64,000 bases of DNA, from assembly GCF_030062585.1 (NCBI RefSeq), contig NZ_CP071935.1, positions 62,001-126,000 on the forward strand, in the 5' to 3' direction. Source of the DNA: Helicobacter pylori. GTDB taxonomy: Bacteria > Campylobacterota > Campylobacteria > Campylobacterales > Helicobacteraceae. Both the position numbers and the translations under genes were made by a program. Position 1 is the stretch's first letter. Each line of letters opens with the position of its first letter. Below the pieces are notes generated by a model, which did not search any database, had not been told where the DNA came from, and worked only from the letters and a program-made list of their open reading frames with translations. Of this stretch, positions 28,806 to 37,253 are shown piece after piece.

Positions 28806-29603
28806 CTATGCCTTATAATGGTATAAAAAAGGTACGCCCTTAATCACGCCAGATTCAAAAATCTTCTTAGTGGTATTTTCCACTTTAGTGCGTAAATCTT
28901 CAGGCTCTTTTTGGGCGTTAATATCGTATTGGGTGGAATAAATCTTTTCAAGAATAGAGATCTTATCTTCCACGCTCGCTCCCCTAGCCCTAGCTTTCGC
29001 CATTTCTTCTTGGATCAAAGCCGCTTTTTTAGCCGAATTGACCCCAAGCCACCCCACTACAACCATCCTCACGGTGTTTTCTTTCAAGTGATCCCTGAGT
29101 TTAGTGAGCTCTTTTTGGCAATGCGGGCACATGGGATCAGAGACAATATAAAGGATTTTATCCTTATTTGCAGCGTTAGTAGAAGGCAACTCTATCGCAT
29201 AATCAGCCGGTATTTCATTAAAAATAGCGTTCAATTTCGCGCTATTTTGTTGGGTGGCGTTAAGGGCTTGGATTTTTTGATTGGTTTCTGCAACTAATTT
29301 CACATCATCGCTTTTATCGCTAAAAAAGATATTGCTAAGCCCTATGACTAAATTACCATCCTTACTCACTACAAGCGGGATATTGTATTTAGTGTCCGGA
29401 TCTTCAATAACGACTATTTTTAAATCCTGGCTGGATTTTAAAGGTTTGACTTCTAAAATACGCACCTTTTTATTGGTTTGTTTTTCAATCACGCTCACTA
29501 AATTATCCTGCATCCGTTTGTCATTAGCTGAAACTGAATGTTTAGGGGCTGCCCCTAAGCCTACAAGAAGTAACGCACTCAACACACTCGCTCTTAATAT
29601 CAT
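28806..29603 (-). CDS. Periplasmic DsbG/DsbC-like thiol oxidoreductase
   Basis: A 265-residue protein with a signal peptide (cleavage near SVSA, residue 26), an N-terminal dimerisation region, and a thioredoxin-fold domain with the active site CPHC (Cys159, Cys162) and cis-Pro GVPFLY. This is HP0231, a periplasmic disulfide-exchange protein reported to act mainly as an oxidase. It is a good candidate for folding Cys-rich Hcp proteins. It is the first gene of the operon with the YgiB/YgiC-like pair. The region just upstream has a GGTATTATACCC palindrome that could serve divergent promoters. Confidence 0.9.
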   Translation of the reverse strand: MILRASVLSALLLVGLGAAPKHSVSANDKRMQDNLVSVIEKQTNKKVRILEVKPLKSSQDLKIVVIEDPDTKYNIPLVVSKDGNLVIGLSNIFFSDKSDDVKLVAETNQKIQALNATQQNSAKLNAIFNEIPADYAIELPSTNAANKDKILYIVSDPMCPHCQKELTKLRDHLKENTVRMVVVGWLGVNSAKKAALIQEEMAKARARGASVEDKISILEKIYSTQYDINAQKEPEDLRTKVENTTKKIFESGVIKGVPFLYHYKA

Positions 29604-29660
29604 TAAAACTCCTAAAGTTCAATAGCCTAAATCCTTACAATAAAAGGAATAAGCTTTTAA

Positions 29661-29670
29661 TGGGTATAAT
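29661..29670 (+). promoter_or_regulatory. -10 promoter for kdsB, possibly bidirectional
   Basis: TGGGTATAAT carries a perfect TATAAT (29665-29670), 40 bases before kdsB. The overlapping palindrome GGTATAATACC gives a minus-strand TATTAT facing the oxidoreductase gene. Confidence 0.55.
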
Positions 29671-29709
29671 ACCATAAAATCCCCTATTTTGGCTTAAAAA
29701 GGTTTAAAG

Positions 29710-30441
29710 ATGATTATCATTCCTGCTAGATTAAAATCCAGTCGTTTTGAAAATAAAGTGCTAAAAGACATTTTTGGCTTGCCTATGGTAGTGCGTTGCG
29801 CTAAAAATGCGAGTCTAGTAGATGAATGCGTAGTCGCTTGCGATGATGAAAGCATCATGCAAACATGCCAAAAATTCCGCATTAAAGCGGTGCTAACCTC
29901 CAAACACCACAATAGCGGCACAGAACGCTGTTTGGAAGCGGCGCGAATTTTAGGGTTAAAAAACGATGAAAGGGTTTTAAACTTGCAAGGCGATGAGCCT
30001 TTTTTGGAAAAAGAAGTCATTTTAGCGTTATTAGAAGCCACCCAAAACGCCCCTTTCATGGCGACTTGCGCTAAAGTCATTGATGAAGAGCAAGCCAAAA
30101 GCCCCAATTTAGTCAAGGTGGTTTTAGATAGCCAAAATAACGCCTTGTATTTTTCGCGCTCCCTTATCCCCTTTTTACGAGACACTGATGCGAAACGCCA
30201 AACCCCCCTTTTAGGGCATATCGGTATTTATGGCTTCCACAATAAAGAAATATTAGAAGAATTATGCGCTTTAAAATCTTGCGTTTTAGAGGAAACAGAA
30301 AAATTAGAGCAATTAAGGGCTTTGTATTACCAAAAAAAGATTCTAGTAAAAATCGTTCAAAGCCAAAGCATAGGCATTGACACCAAAGAAGATTTGCAAA
30401 ACGCTTTGAAAATTTTTAGCCCCGATCTCCTTGAGCGATAA
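29710..30441 (+). CDS. kdsB: CMP-KDO synthetase
   Basis: KdsB activates KDO with CTP for lipid A-core LPS synthesis in the cytosol. The 243-residue protein has the sugar-nucleotide transferase start [35 protein letters not shown] and NLQGDEPF, all typical of KdsB. It is transcribed alone, divergent from the Dsb operon, with a terminator-poor AT-rich spacer before hopA. Confidence 0.95.
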   Translation: MIIIPARLKSSRFENKVLKDIFGLPMVVRCAKNASLVDECVVACDDESIMQTCQKFRIKAVLTSKHHNSGTERCLEAARILGLKNDERVLNLQGDEPFLEKEVILALLEATQNAPFMATCAKVIDEEQAKSPNLVKVVLDSQNNALYFSRSLIPFLRDTDAKRQTPLLGHIGIYGFHNKEILEELCALKSCVLEETEKLEQLRALYYQKKILVKIVQSQSIGIDTKEDLQNALKIFSPDLLER

Positions 30442-30551
30442 ATTTTAAAAAATACTCAAAACATTTTTCACTATCAAAAACCTTTTTTTAAATCCAAAAA
30501 AAAGCAAAGTTTCTTAATTTTTGCTCAATTTTATTAAAAATTCAATAAATT

Positions 30552-30562
30552 TATGGCATACT
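30552..30562 (+). promoter_or_regulatory. Extended -10 promoter for hopA
   Basis: TTATGGCATACT contains TG-G-CATACT (-10 at 30557-30562), 72 bases before the hopA ATG. Unlike hopM and hofA, no T tract longer than 7 lies upstream. Confidence 0.5.
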
Positions 30563-30634
30563 TTAAACTAATTGTAAATAAAGTTTCAATTTGATACGAT
30601 TTTACAAATAAAACATTACTTTAAGGAACATTTT

Positions 30635-32086
30635 ATGAAAAAAACGATTTTACTTTCTCTTATGGTTTCATCGCTCCTCGCTGAAAATGACGGCGTTTTT
30701 ATGAGCGTGGGCTATCAAATCGGCGAAGCGGTTCAACAAGTGAAAAACACCGGCGAAATCCAAAAAGTCTCCAACGCTTACGAAAATTTGAACAATCTTT
30801 TAACCCGCTATAACGAACTCAAACAAACAGCCTCTAACACTGATTCAAGCACCACTCAAGCGATTAATAATCTAAAAGAGAGCGCTAGCAGATTGAAAAC
30901 GACCCCTAATAGCGCTAATCAAGCCGTGTCCTCAGCACTCAGCTCTGCAGTAGGCATGTGGCAAGTGATAGCCTCTAATTTAGCCAGTGGCACGCTACCC
31001 ACTAGCGAATACGACAAAATCAATGCGATTTCTCAAGTGCTCCAAAATACCCTAGAAAATAAAAACAATGATCTTAAAGTTGAAAATGACTACGAACATC
31101 TTTTAGGGCAAGCTAGCACCATTATTAGCACCCTTCAAAACCAATGCCCAAGCGTAGACGGGGGCAATGGCAAACCATGGGGCATTAATGCAAGCGGGAA
31201 CGCATGCGCTATTTTTGGCAACACCTTTAACGCCATAAACAGCATGATTGATAGCGCTAAAAAAGCCGCTGCAGAAGCCCGAAGAACTAGCCCAGAAAAT
31301 CCAAACCAACAAAACGCGTTTACCAACGCTGATTTCAATAAAAACCTCAATCAAGTCTCAAGCGTTATTAATGACACTATCTCTTACCTCAAAGGGGACA
31401 ATTTAGCAACCATCTATAACACCCTTCAAAAAACGCCCGATTCTAAAGGGTTTCACAGTTTGGTGAGCCGATCTAGCTATAGTTATTCTCTCAACGAAAC
31501 CCAATATTCTCAATTCCAAACCACCACCAAAGAGTTTGGCCATAACCCCTTTAGAAGCGTGGGATTAATTAATTCTCAAAGCAATAACGGGGCGATGAAT
31601 GGCGTGGGCGTGCAATTAGGCTATAAGCAATTCTTTGGGAAAAATAAATTTTTTGGGATCCGTTATTATGCCTTTTTTGATTACAACCATGCCTATATCA
31701 AATCCAACTTTTTCAACTCCGCTTCCAATGTTTTCACCTATGGCGCGGGCAGCGATCTTTTATTGAATTTCATCAATGGCGGATCCGATAAAAACCGCAA
31801 AGTCTCTTTTGGCATTTTTGGAGGCATCGCATTAGCGGGAACGACATGGCTTAACAACCAATCTGCGAATTTAAAAATCACCAATAGCGCCTACAACGCT
31901 AAGATCAACAACACCAATTTCCAATTTTTATTCAATACGGGCTTAAGGCTTCAAGGGATCCATCATGGCGTTGAATTAGGCGTGAAAATCCCTACGATCA
32001 ACACCAATTACTATTCTTTCATGGGCGCTAAATTAGCCTACCGCAGGCTTTATAGCTTGTATCTCAATTATGTTTTGGCTTATTGA
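30635..32086 (+). CDS. hopA: Hop-family outer membrane porin HopA
   Basis: A 483-residue Hop porin/adhesin-family protein. It has a short signal peptide (MKKTILLSLMVSSLLA) and the family start ENDGVFMSVGYQIGEAVQQ. A helical surface domain with Cys pairs (QNQCPSVDG..NACAIFG) follows. The C-terminal barrel has LGYKQFFG, FDYNHAYIKSNFFNSAS, FGIFGGIALAGTTW, FLFNTGLRL and a terminal YLNYVLAY. It is closely related to hopM 1.6 kb downstream at both ends. AAGGAAC precedes the ATG. Confidence 0.95.
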   Translation: MKKTILLSLMVSSLLAENDGVFMSVGYQIGEAVQQVKNTGEIQKVSNAYENLNNLLTRYNELKQTASNTDSSTTQAINNLKESASRLKTTPNSANQAVSSALSSAVGMWQVIASNLASGTLPTSEYDKINAISQVLQNTLENKNNDLKVENDYEHLLGQASTIISTLQNQCPSVDGGNGKPWGINASGNACAIFGNTFNAINSMIDSAKKAAAEARRTSPENPNQQNAFTNADFNKNLNQVSSVINDTISYLKGDNLATIYNTLQKTPDSKGFHSLVSRSSYSYSLNETQYSQFQTTTKEFGHNPFRSVGLINSQSNNGAMNGVGVQLGYKQFFGKNKFFGIRYYAFFDYNHAYIKSNFFNSASNVFTYGAGSDLLLNFINGGSDKNRKVSFGIFGGIALAGTTWLNNQSANLKITNSAYNAKINNTNFQFLFNTGLRLQGIHHGVELGVKIPTINTNYYSFMGAKLAYRRLYSLYLNYVLAY

Positions 32087-32160
32087 TATGGAATCGGTTC
32101 TCATTATTAATGAGGACAAGCCAACTTTTTGGCTCTCAATGCATAACGGCATCATTTTAC

Positions 32161-32189
32161 TTGACTTTTTACAAAAAACACGCTAGAAT
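32161..32189 (+). promoter_or_regulatory. Sigma-80 promoter of tRNA-Asn
   Basis: TTGACT (32161-32166) and TAGAAT (32184-32189) are 17 bp apart. Like the tRNA-Ala promoter it has a near-consensus -35 box. Confidence 0.85.
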
Positions 32190-32213
32190 TTCTCTTTATT
32201 TTTTGAGCGAAAT

Positions 32214-32288
32214 TCCAGATTAGCTCAGCGGTAGAGTAGGCGGCTGTTAACCGCTTGGTCGTAGGTTCGAATCCTACATCTGGAGCCA
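32214..32288 (+). tRNA. tRNA-Asn (anticodon GTT)
   Basis: A 75-base cloverleaf with acceptor stem TCCAGAT/ATCTGGA. The anticodon stem GGCGG/CCGCT-type arm has loop CTGTTAA, giving GTT. The T arm is GTAGG TTCGAAT CCTAC, and the encoded end is GCCA. It is convergent with the SulP gene. Confidence 0.97.
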
Positions 32289-32322
32289 TATCTCTAGCTA
32301 TCCAACTTTTTAAAATAAAACT

Positions 32323-33480
32323 TCACGCAATCCCTTTAGATTTGATCCATAACGCATTGACTAAAACCCCCACCACAACCCCTATCGCTAAATTATGCGT
32401 GTATAAAACCACCGCCACGACTAAGAGCATGTTGAGCGTGTCATAGAGCTTGATTTTTTTAATGTTCATAATGGATTGGAAATTAAAAGTGGTGAAAGAA
32501 ATCATCACCATCACCGCCACAACCGCCACAATGGGGATCTTAACCACGTATTCATTAAACACTAATATTAACACCATTAAAGAAAAGCCGGCAAAAAAAG
32601 TAGAAAGCCTTGTTTTAGCCCCGGATTTTGCGTTGATGATAGACTGCCCCACTAAAGCGCACCCTGTCATTCCCCCTAAAAGCCCTGAGATGATATTCCC
32701 CAAGCCTTGCGCTTTAGTTTCTTTATTTTTATCGCTCACGCCGTCTTTTAAAATGACATCTAAAGTTTTAGCGGTCAATAAACTTTCTATCGTTCCCACT
32801 AGCGCTAAAGAAAGAGCGTAAGGCAACAATCCTGCCACCATTTTAAAATCCAAATTTTTGGGGATAATGATGAAATGAAAGCCTGAAACCCCTTGCTCAA
32901 TACTCCCCAAATTCGGCGCATGCGTATCAAAAATTAAAGCGATCGCGCTCACTATAAGGATACAAACCAGATTAGAGGGGATTTTTTTAGTGATTAAGGG
33001 GAAGAGATAAATGATCAATATCCCAATAACAAGCAAGATAAACACCCCTAAATTTTGGTTTTGAAGGAATTTGAATTGCTCCATTAAAAGCAAAATGCCT
33101 AGCGCGTTCACAAAACCATACATCACTGATTGCGGGATAAATTTTAAAAGATTCCCTATTTTCAAATAGCCTAAAAGAATTTGCAATATTCCTGCCATAA
33201 GAGTCGCCACGCCCGCGTATTCAAGCCCATAGTTTTTAACCACGCCCACTAAAATGAGCGCCACTGAGCCGGCCGCTGCGCTAATCATCGCCTTTCTAGC
33301 CCCAAAAAGAGACAACACAAAAGCCATGTAAAAGGTCGTATAAAACGCCACGCCCACATCTAAACCCACCATGATCGCAAAGCCGGCCGTCTCTGGGATC
33401 ACAGAAAGCCCCACCACAAAACCAGACAACAAATCTTTTTGAATGTTGCTCAGCCATTCTTTTTGTATCTTTTCCAACAT
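32323..33480 (-). CDS. SulP-family anion permease without STAS domain
   Basis: An integral membrane protein of about 385 residues with 10-12 hydrophobic segments. The SulP core text is present: LSVIPETAGFAIMVGLDVGVAFYT-like stretch near the start, MISAAAGSVALI and GGMTGCALVGQSIINAKSGA. SulP proteins usually run to about 550 residues with a C-terminal STAS domain; this one stops after the membrane domain. The substrate is unknown (sulfate, bicarbonate or other anion). I prefer ATG at 33480 with AAAGAG 6-7 bases upstream; the ATG at 33495 has no ribosome site. Confidence 0.85.
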   Translation of the reverse strand: MLEKIQKEWLSNIQKDLLSGFVVGLSVIPETAGFAIMVGLDVGVAFYTTFYMAFVLSLFGARKAMISAAAGSVALILVGVVKNYGLEYAGVATLMAGILQILLGYLKIGNLLKFIPQSVMYGFVNALGILLLMEQFKFLQNQNLGVFILLVIGILIIYLFPLITKKIPSNLVCILIVSAIALIFDTHAPNLGSIEQGVSGFHFIIIPKNLDFKMVAGLLPYALSLALVGTIESLLTAKTLDVILKDGVSDKNKETKAQGLGNIISGLLGGMTGCALVGQSIINAKSGAKTRLSTFFAGFSLMVLILVFNEYVVKIPIVAVVAVMVMISFTTFNFQSIMNIKKIKLYDTLNMLLVVAVVLYTHNLAIGVVVGVLVNALWIKSKGIA

Positions 33481-33606
33481 GCCACTCTTTCTCATTAGAA
33501 TGGCTTGATTGTAGCCAAAGATTTAAAAACCAATTTCAAACCGGATAAAATCCCTTTTCTTAAATCAAGCTCTATGATATTTTATTGTAAAAAATACTTA
33601 AAATTG

Positions 33607-33620
33607 TTTTTTTTTTTTTT
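33607..33620 (+). repeat. T14 homopolymer upstream of hopM promoter
   Basis: Fourteen consecutive T (33607-33620) end 39 bp before the hopM -10. Such tracts change length by slippage and tune transcription, as shown for sabA in this species. The tract also lies 127-140 bp upstream of the divergent SulP gene. Confidence 0.85.
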
Positions 33621-33654
33621 CAAAATATAAATTTTAAGTTAAGAATAAGCATTT

Positions 33655-33665
33655 TATGGTAGAAT
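33655..33665 (+). promoter_or_regulatory. Extended -10 promoter for hopM
   Basis: TTATGGTAGAAT contains TG-G-TAGAAT (-10 at 33660-33665), 69 bases before the ATG. The T14 tract lies just upstream of the -35 position. Confidence 0.65.
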
Positions 33666-33734
33666 GGCGAAATTTCATAAACATGGCTATCATGGGAATG
33701 CGAAACCAACAAAAATCTAATAAAAGGAGAAAAC

Positions 33735-35816
33735 ATGAAAATCAAAAAATCCCTCTTGCTCTCTCTTTCTCTCATGCTCTCATTATCAAGGGCTGAAGAT
33801 GACGGATTTTATATGAGCGTGGGCTATCAAATCGGTGAAGCGGTTCAACAAGTGAAAAACACAGGAGCATTGCAAAATCTTGCGGACAAATACGATAATT
33901 TGAGCAACCTTTTAAACCAATACAATTACTTAAATTCCTTAGTCAATCTAGCCAGCACACCGAGCGCGATCACCGGTGCGATTGATAATCTAAGCTCAAG
34001 CGCGATCAACCTCACTAGCGCTACCACCACTTCCCCGGCTTATCAAGCTGTGGCTTTAGCGCTCAATGCCGCTGTGGGCATGTGGCAAGTCATAGCCCTT
34101 TTTATTGGCTGTGGCCCTGGCCCTACCAATAATCAAAGCTACCAATCGTTTGGTAACACACCAGCCCTTAATGGGACAACCACCACTTGCAATCAAGCAT
34201 ACGGGACAGGTCCCAATGGCATTCTATCCATTGACGAATACCAAAAACTCAACCAAGCTTATCAAATCATCCAAACCGCTTTAAACCAAAACCAAGGAGG
34301 CGGAATGCCTGCCTTGAATGACACCACCAAAACAGGGGTAGTCAACATACAACAAACCAATTATAGGACCACTGCACAAAACAATATCATAGAGCATTAT
34401 TATACAGAGAATGGGAAAGAGATCCCAACCTCTTATTCAGGCGGATCATCATTCTCGCCTACGATACAATTGACATACAATAATAACGCTGAATACCTTT
34501 TGCAACAGGCTAGTATCATCATGCAAGTCCTTATCACTCAAAACCCGCATGTGCAAACGAGCAATGGCGGTAAAGCGTGGGGTTTGAGTTCTACGCCTGG
34601 GAATGTAGTGGATATTTTTGGCGATAGTTTTAACGCTATTAACGAGATGATCAAAAACGCTCAAACAGCCCTAGCAAAAACCCAACAGCTTAACGCTAAT
34701 GAAAACGCCCAAATCACGCAACCCAACAATTTCAACCCCTACACTTCTAAAAATAAGCAATTCGCTCAAGAAATGCTCAATAGAGCTGAAGCTCAAGCAG
34801 AGATTTTGAATTTAGCCCAACAAGTAGCGGACAATTTCCACAGCATTCAAGGGCCTATTCAAGGGGATTTGGAAGAATGTAAAGCAGGATCGGCTGGCGT
34901 GATCACTAATAACACTTGGGGTTCAGGCTGCGCGTTTGTGAAAGAAACTCTCAATTCCTTAGAGCAACACACCGCTTATTATGGCAACCAGGTCAATCAG
35001 GATAGGGCTTTGTCTCAAACCATTTTGAATTTTAAAGAAGCCCTTAACACTTTAGGGAAAGATTCTACAGCGATCAATAATGGTATTTCTCACTTGCCTA
35101 ACGCTAAATCTCTTCAAAACATGACGCATGCCACTCAAAACCCTAATTCCCCAGAAGGTTTGCTCACTTATTCTTTGGATACCAACAAATACAGCCAATT
35201 CCAAACCATCACGCAAGAACTAGGCAAAAACCCCTTTAGGCGCATCGGCGTGATTGACTATCAAAACAATAACGGGGCGATGAATGGCATTGGCGTGCAA
35301 GTGGGCTATAAGCAATTCTTTGGCAAAAAAAGGAATTGGGGGTTAAGGTATTATGGTTTCTTTGATTATAACCATGCTTATATCAAATCTAATTTTTTTA
35401 ACTCGGCTTCTGATGTGTGGACTTATGGGGTGGGTATGGATGCGCTTTATAACTTCATCAACGATAAAAACACCAACTTTTTAGGCAAAAATAACAAGCT
35501 TTCTGTGGGGCTTTTTGGTGGTTTTGCGTTAGCTGGGACTTCGTGGCTTAATTCCCAACAAGTGAATTTGACCATGATGAATGGCATTTATAACGCTAAT
35601 GTCAGCGCTTCTAACTTCCAATTTTTGTTTGATTTAGGCTTGAGAATGAATCTCGCTAGGCCTAAGAAAAAAGACAGCGATCATGCCGCTCAGCATGGCA
35701 TTGAACTAGGTTTTAAAATCCCTACGATCAACACAAGCTACTATTCTTTCATGGGGGCGAAACTAGAATACAGAAGGATGTATAGCCTTTTCCTCAATTA
35801 TGTGTTTGCTTACTAA
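33735..35816 (+). CDS. hopM: Hop-family outer membrane protein HopM
   Basis: A 693-residue outer-membrane protein (HP0227 class, nearly identical to HopN in some strains). The signal peptide is rich in Leu/Ser and encoded by a CT-rich stretch; the mature start is EDDGFYMSVGYQIGEAVQQ. The long surface domain has Cys pairs (IGCGPGPTN, TTCNQAYG, LEECKAG..GSGCAFVK). The C-terminal barrel has VGYKQFFGKKRNWGLRYYGF, FDYNHAYIKSNFFNSAS, FLFDLGLRMNLA, LGFKIPTINTSYY and a terminal FLNYVFAY. The first 20 mature residues and the last 200 resemble HopA, with an unrelated centre. AAAGGAG precedes the ATG. Expression is probably modulated by the T14 tract. Confidence 0.95.
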   Translation: MKIKKSLLLSLSLMLSLSRAEDDGFYMSVGYQIGEAVQQVKNTGALQNLADKYDNLSNLLNQYNYLNSLVNLASTPSAITGAIDNLSSSAINLTSATTTSPAYQAVALALNAAVGMWQVIALFIGCGPGPTNNQSYQSFGNTPALNGTTTTCNQAYGTGPNGILSIDEYQKLNQAYQIIQTALNQNQGGGMPALNDTTKTGVVNIQQTNYRTTAQNNIIEHYYTENGKEIPTSYSGGSSFSPTIQLTYNNNAEYLLQQASIIMQVLITQNPHVQTSNGGKAWGLSSTPGNVVDIFGDSFNAINEMIKNAQTALAKTQQLNANENAQITQPNNFNPYTSKNKQFAQEMLNRAEAQAEILNLAQQVADNFHSIQGPIQGDLEECKAGSAGVITNNTWGSGCAFVKETLNSLEQHTAYYGNQVNQDRALSQTILNFKEALNTLGKDSTAINNGISHLPNAKSLQNMTHATQNPNSPEGLLTYSLDTNKYSQFQTITQELGKNPFRRIGVIDYQNNNGAMNGIGVQVGYKQFFGKKRNWGLRYYGFFDYNHAYIKSNFFNSASDVWTYGVGMDALYNFINDKNTNFLGKNNKLSVGLFGGFALAGTSWLNSQQVNLTMMNGIYNANVSASNFQFLFDLGLRMNLARPKKKDSDHAAQHGIELGFKIPTINTSYYSFMGAKLEYRRMYSLFLNYVFAY

Positions 35817-35845
35817 AAACCCTCTTTAAAAAAGGGGTTTGTTTA
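35815..35845 (+). terminator. Terminator of hopM
   Basis: AAACCCTCTTT / AAAAGGGGTTT forms a mostly paired 11-bp stem directly after the stop, followed by GTTT. Confidence 0.6.
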
Positions 35846-36026
35846 AAAACGCTTAAAAGCATTTTTAAAATTAAGCAGTAAAGAGCCTAGATAATCTCTT
35901 GCAACCGCTCCCAAGCGATAAAATTAAAGTAATCAAAACCCTATTTTTGCAATCATTAAAGAAAATTTTTTAAAGATTATCACTCTTTTTTGATAAAGTA
36001 ATCATTTAAAATTTAGGGAGTTTTTC

Positions 36027-36860
36027 ATGGAAGAATCAACAGCGTTCATTTTGGCTCTTGTGGGGCTATTCACTGGCATTACCGCCGGGTTTTTTGGTAT
36101 TGGTGGGGGGGAGATTGTCGTCCCTAGCGCGATTTTTGCCCATTTTAGCTATAGCCATGCGGTGGGGATTTCGCTCATGCAAATGCTTTTTTCTTCAGTG
36201 GTCGGCTCTATCATCAATTACAAAAAGGGCTTATTGGATTTGAGAGAGGGCTCATTTGCTGCACTTGGAGGGCTAATGGGGGCGATTTTAGGGAGCTTTA
36301 TTTTAAAAATCATTGACGATAAAATTTTAATGGGCGTGTTTGTGGTGGTGGTGTGCTACACCTTTATCAAATACGCTTTTTCTAGCAACAAGAAACCAGA
36401 GCATTTTGAAGAAATGCATTTTGATTTGCATGCGAATAACAAAACGCCCGAAAAAAAGCGCCAAATCCCCTTTGTGTCTATGGATAGAACGCATGGGGTT
36501 TTGATGCTCGCCGGTTTTGTTACCGGCATCTTTTCTATCCCGCTAGGCATGGGCGGGGGGATTTTAATGGTGCCGTTTTTGGGCTACTTTTTGAAATACG
36601 ATTCTAAAAAAATCGTGCCTTTGGGACTATTTTTTGTGGTGTTCGCTTCTTTGTCTGGGGTCATCTCTCTTTATAACGGGAAGGTTCTTGATGATATAAG
36701 CGTTCAAGCGGGGGTGATTACCGGTGTTGGAGCGTTTTTAGGAGTGGGCATTGGCATTAAGCTGATTGCTTTGGCTAATGAAAAGGTGCATAAAATCCTG
36801 TTACTCCTCATTTATGCTTTAAGCATTTTAGCGACTTTACACAAGCTCATTATGGGGTAA
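36027..36860 (+). CDS. TSUP (TauE/SafE) family permease
   Basis: A 277-residue inner-membrane protein with two TSUP half-repeats. The first has GLFTGITAGFFGIGGGEIVVPS; the second has GFVTGIFSIPLGMGGGILMVP, the paired Gly-rich signature of the family. Members export or import sulfite, sulfonates or related anions; the substrate here is unknown. AGGGAG precedes the ATG. A charged loop (about 118-150) separates the halves. HP0226 class. Confidence 0.88.
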   Translation: MEESTAFILALVGLFTGITAGFFGIGGGEIVVPSAIFAHFSYSHAVGISLMQMLFSSVVGSIINYKKGLLDLREGSFAALGGLMGAILGSFILKIIDDKILMGVFVVVVCYTFIKYAFSSNKKPEHFEEMHFDLHANNKTPEKKRQIPFVSMDRTHGVLMLAGFVTGIFSIPLGMGGGILMVPFLGYFLKYDSKKIVPLGLFFVVFASLSGVISLYNGKVLDDISVQAGVITGVGAFLGVGIGIKLIALANEKVHKILLLLIYALSILATLHKLIMG

Positions 36861-37253
36861 AAATTTAAAAATAAATCAAAGGCATTTTTAAAATTAATAT
36901 CAAAAAGCTTTCTAAGAGCAAGCGATAATCTCTAAAAAAGCGCTTCTTTAGGGTTAGGGGGGTTTAGTTTGGAGGTTGTAATGGGATAACCCCCTACCCC
37001 CTTAAAAAATGAGTTTGAAACAAAAAATAAAATTAAAAACCCCATTTTTAAAAAAATAAAAAGTTTTAGTTATCTTTATTTGATGAGAACAAAACCATAA
37101 AACTTAAAAAAGAATATTTTCAAGGTAAGGGTAATTAAAAAATGAATTATTTAGGGCGTATTTTAGCGTTTTTTAAAATAACCCATAAGACAACCCAAAC
37201 GCTTAAATTCCCCATTTTAACCCCCCAACATTAGGAGGCTTAGTCATACCCCC
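36861..37253 (+). other. Gene-free convergent intergenic region
   Basis: The 393 bp lie between the 3' ends of the TSUP gene and msrAB. The left half is the degenerate repeat copy B. The right half holds only a 30-codon ATG frame (37142-37234) with a poor ribosome site, which I do not call a gene. Confidence 0.55.
36900..37020 (-). repeat. Degenerate intergenic repeat, copy B
   Basis: Reverse complement of this block aligns with 26224-26340, sharing ACTCAT, AAGGGGGTA, AAACTAAA, CCTAACCC, AGAGATTATCGCTT and AAGCTTTTT in the same order. A partial relative (GATAATCTCTTG) may lie at about 35893. The element carries C-rich and G-rich arms that could pair in RNA. Confidence 0.6.

Noticed and set aside
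33745..33795. CT-rich signal-peptide region of hopM as a phase switch like oipA
   Set aside because: The CT run is interrupted and too short to slip readily; the frame is intact.
37142..37234. 30-codon ATG frame that could be a toxin-like small peptide (AapA-like)
   Set aside because: No match to the remembered AapA sequences, weak ribosome site, and no clear antisense promoter.
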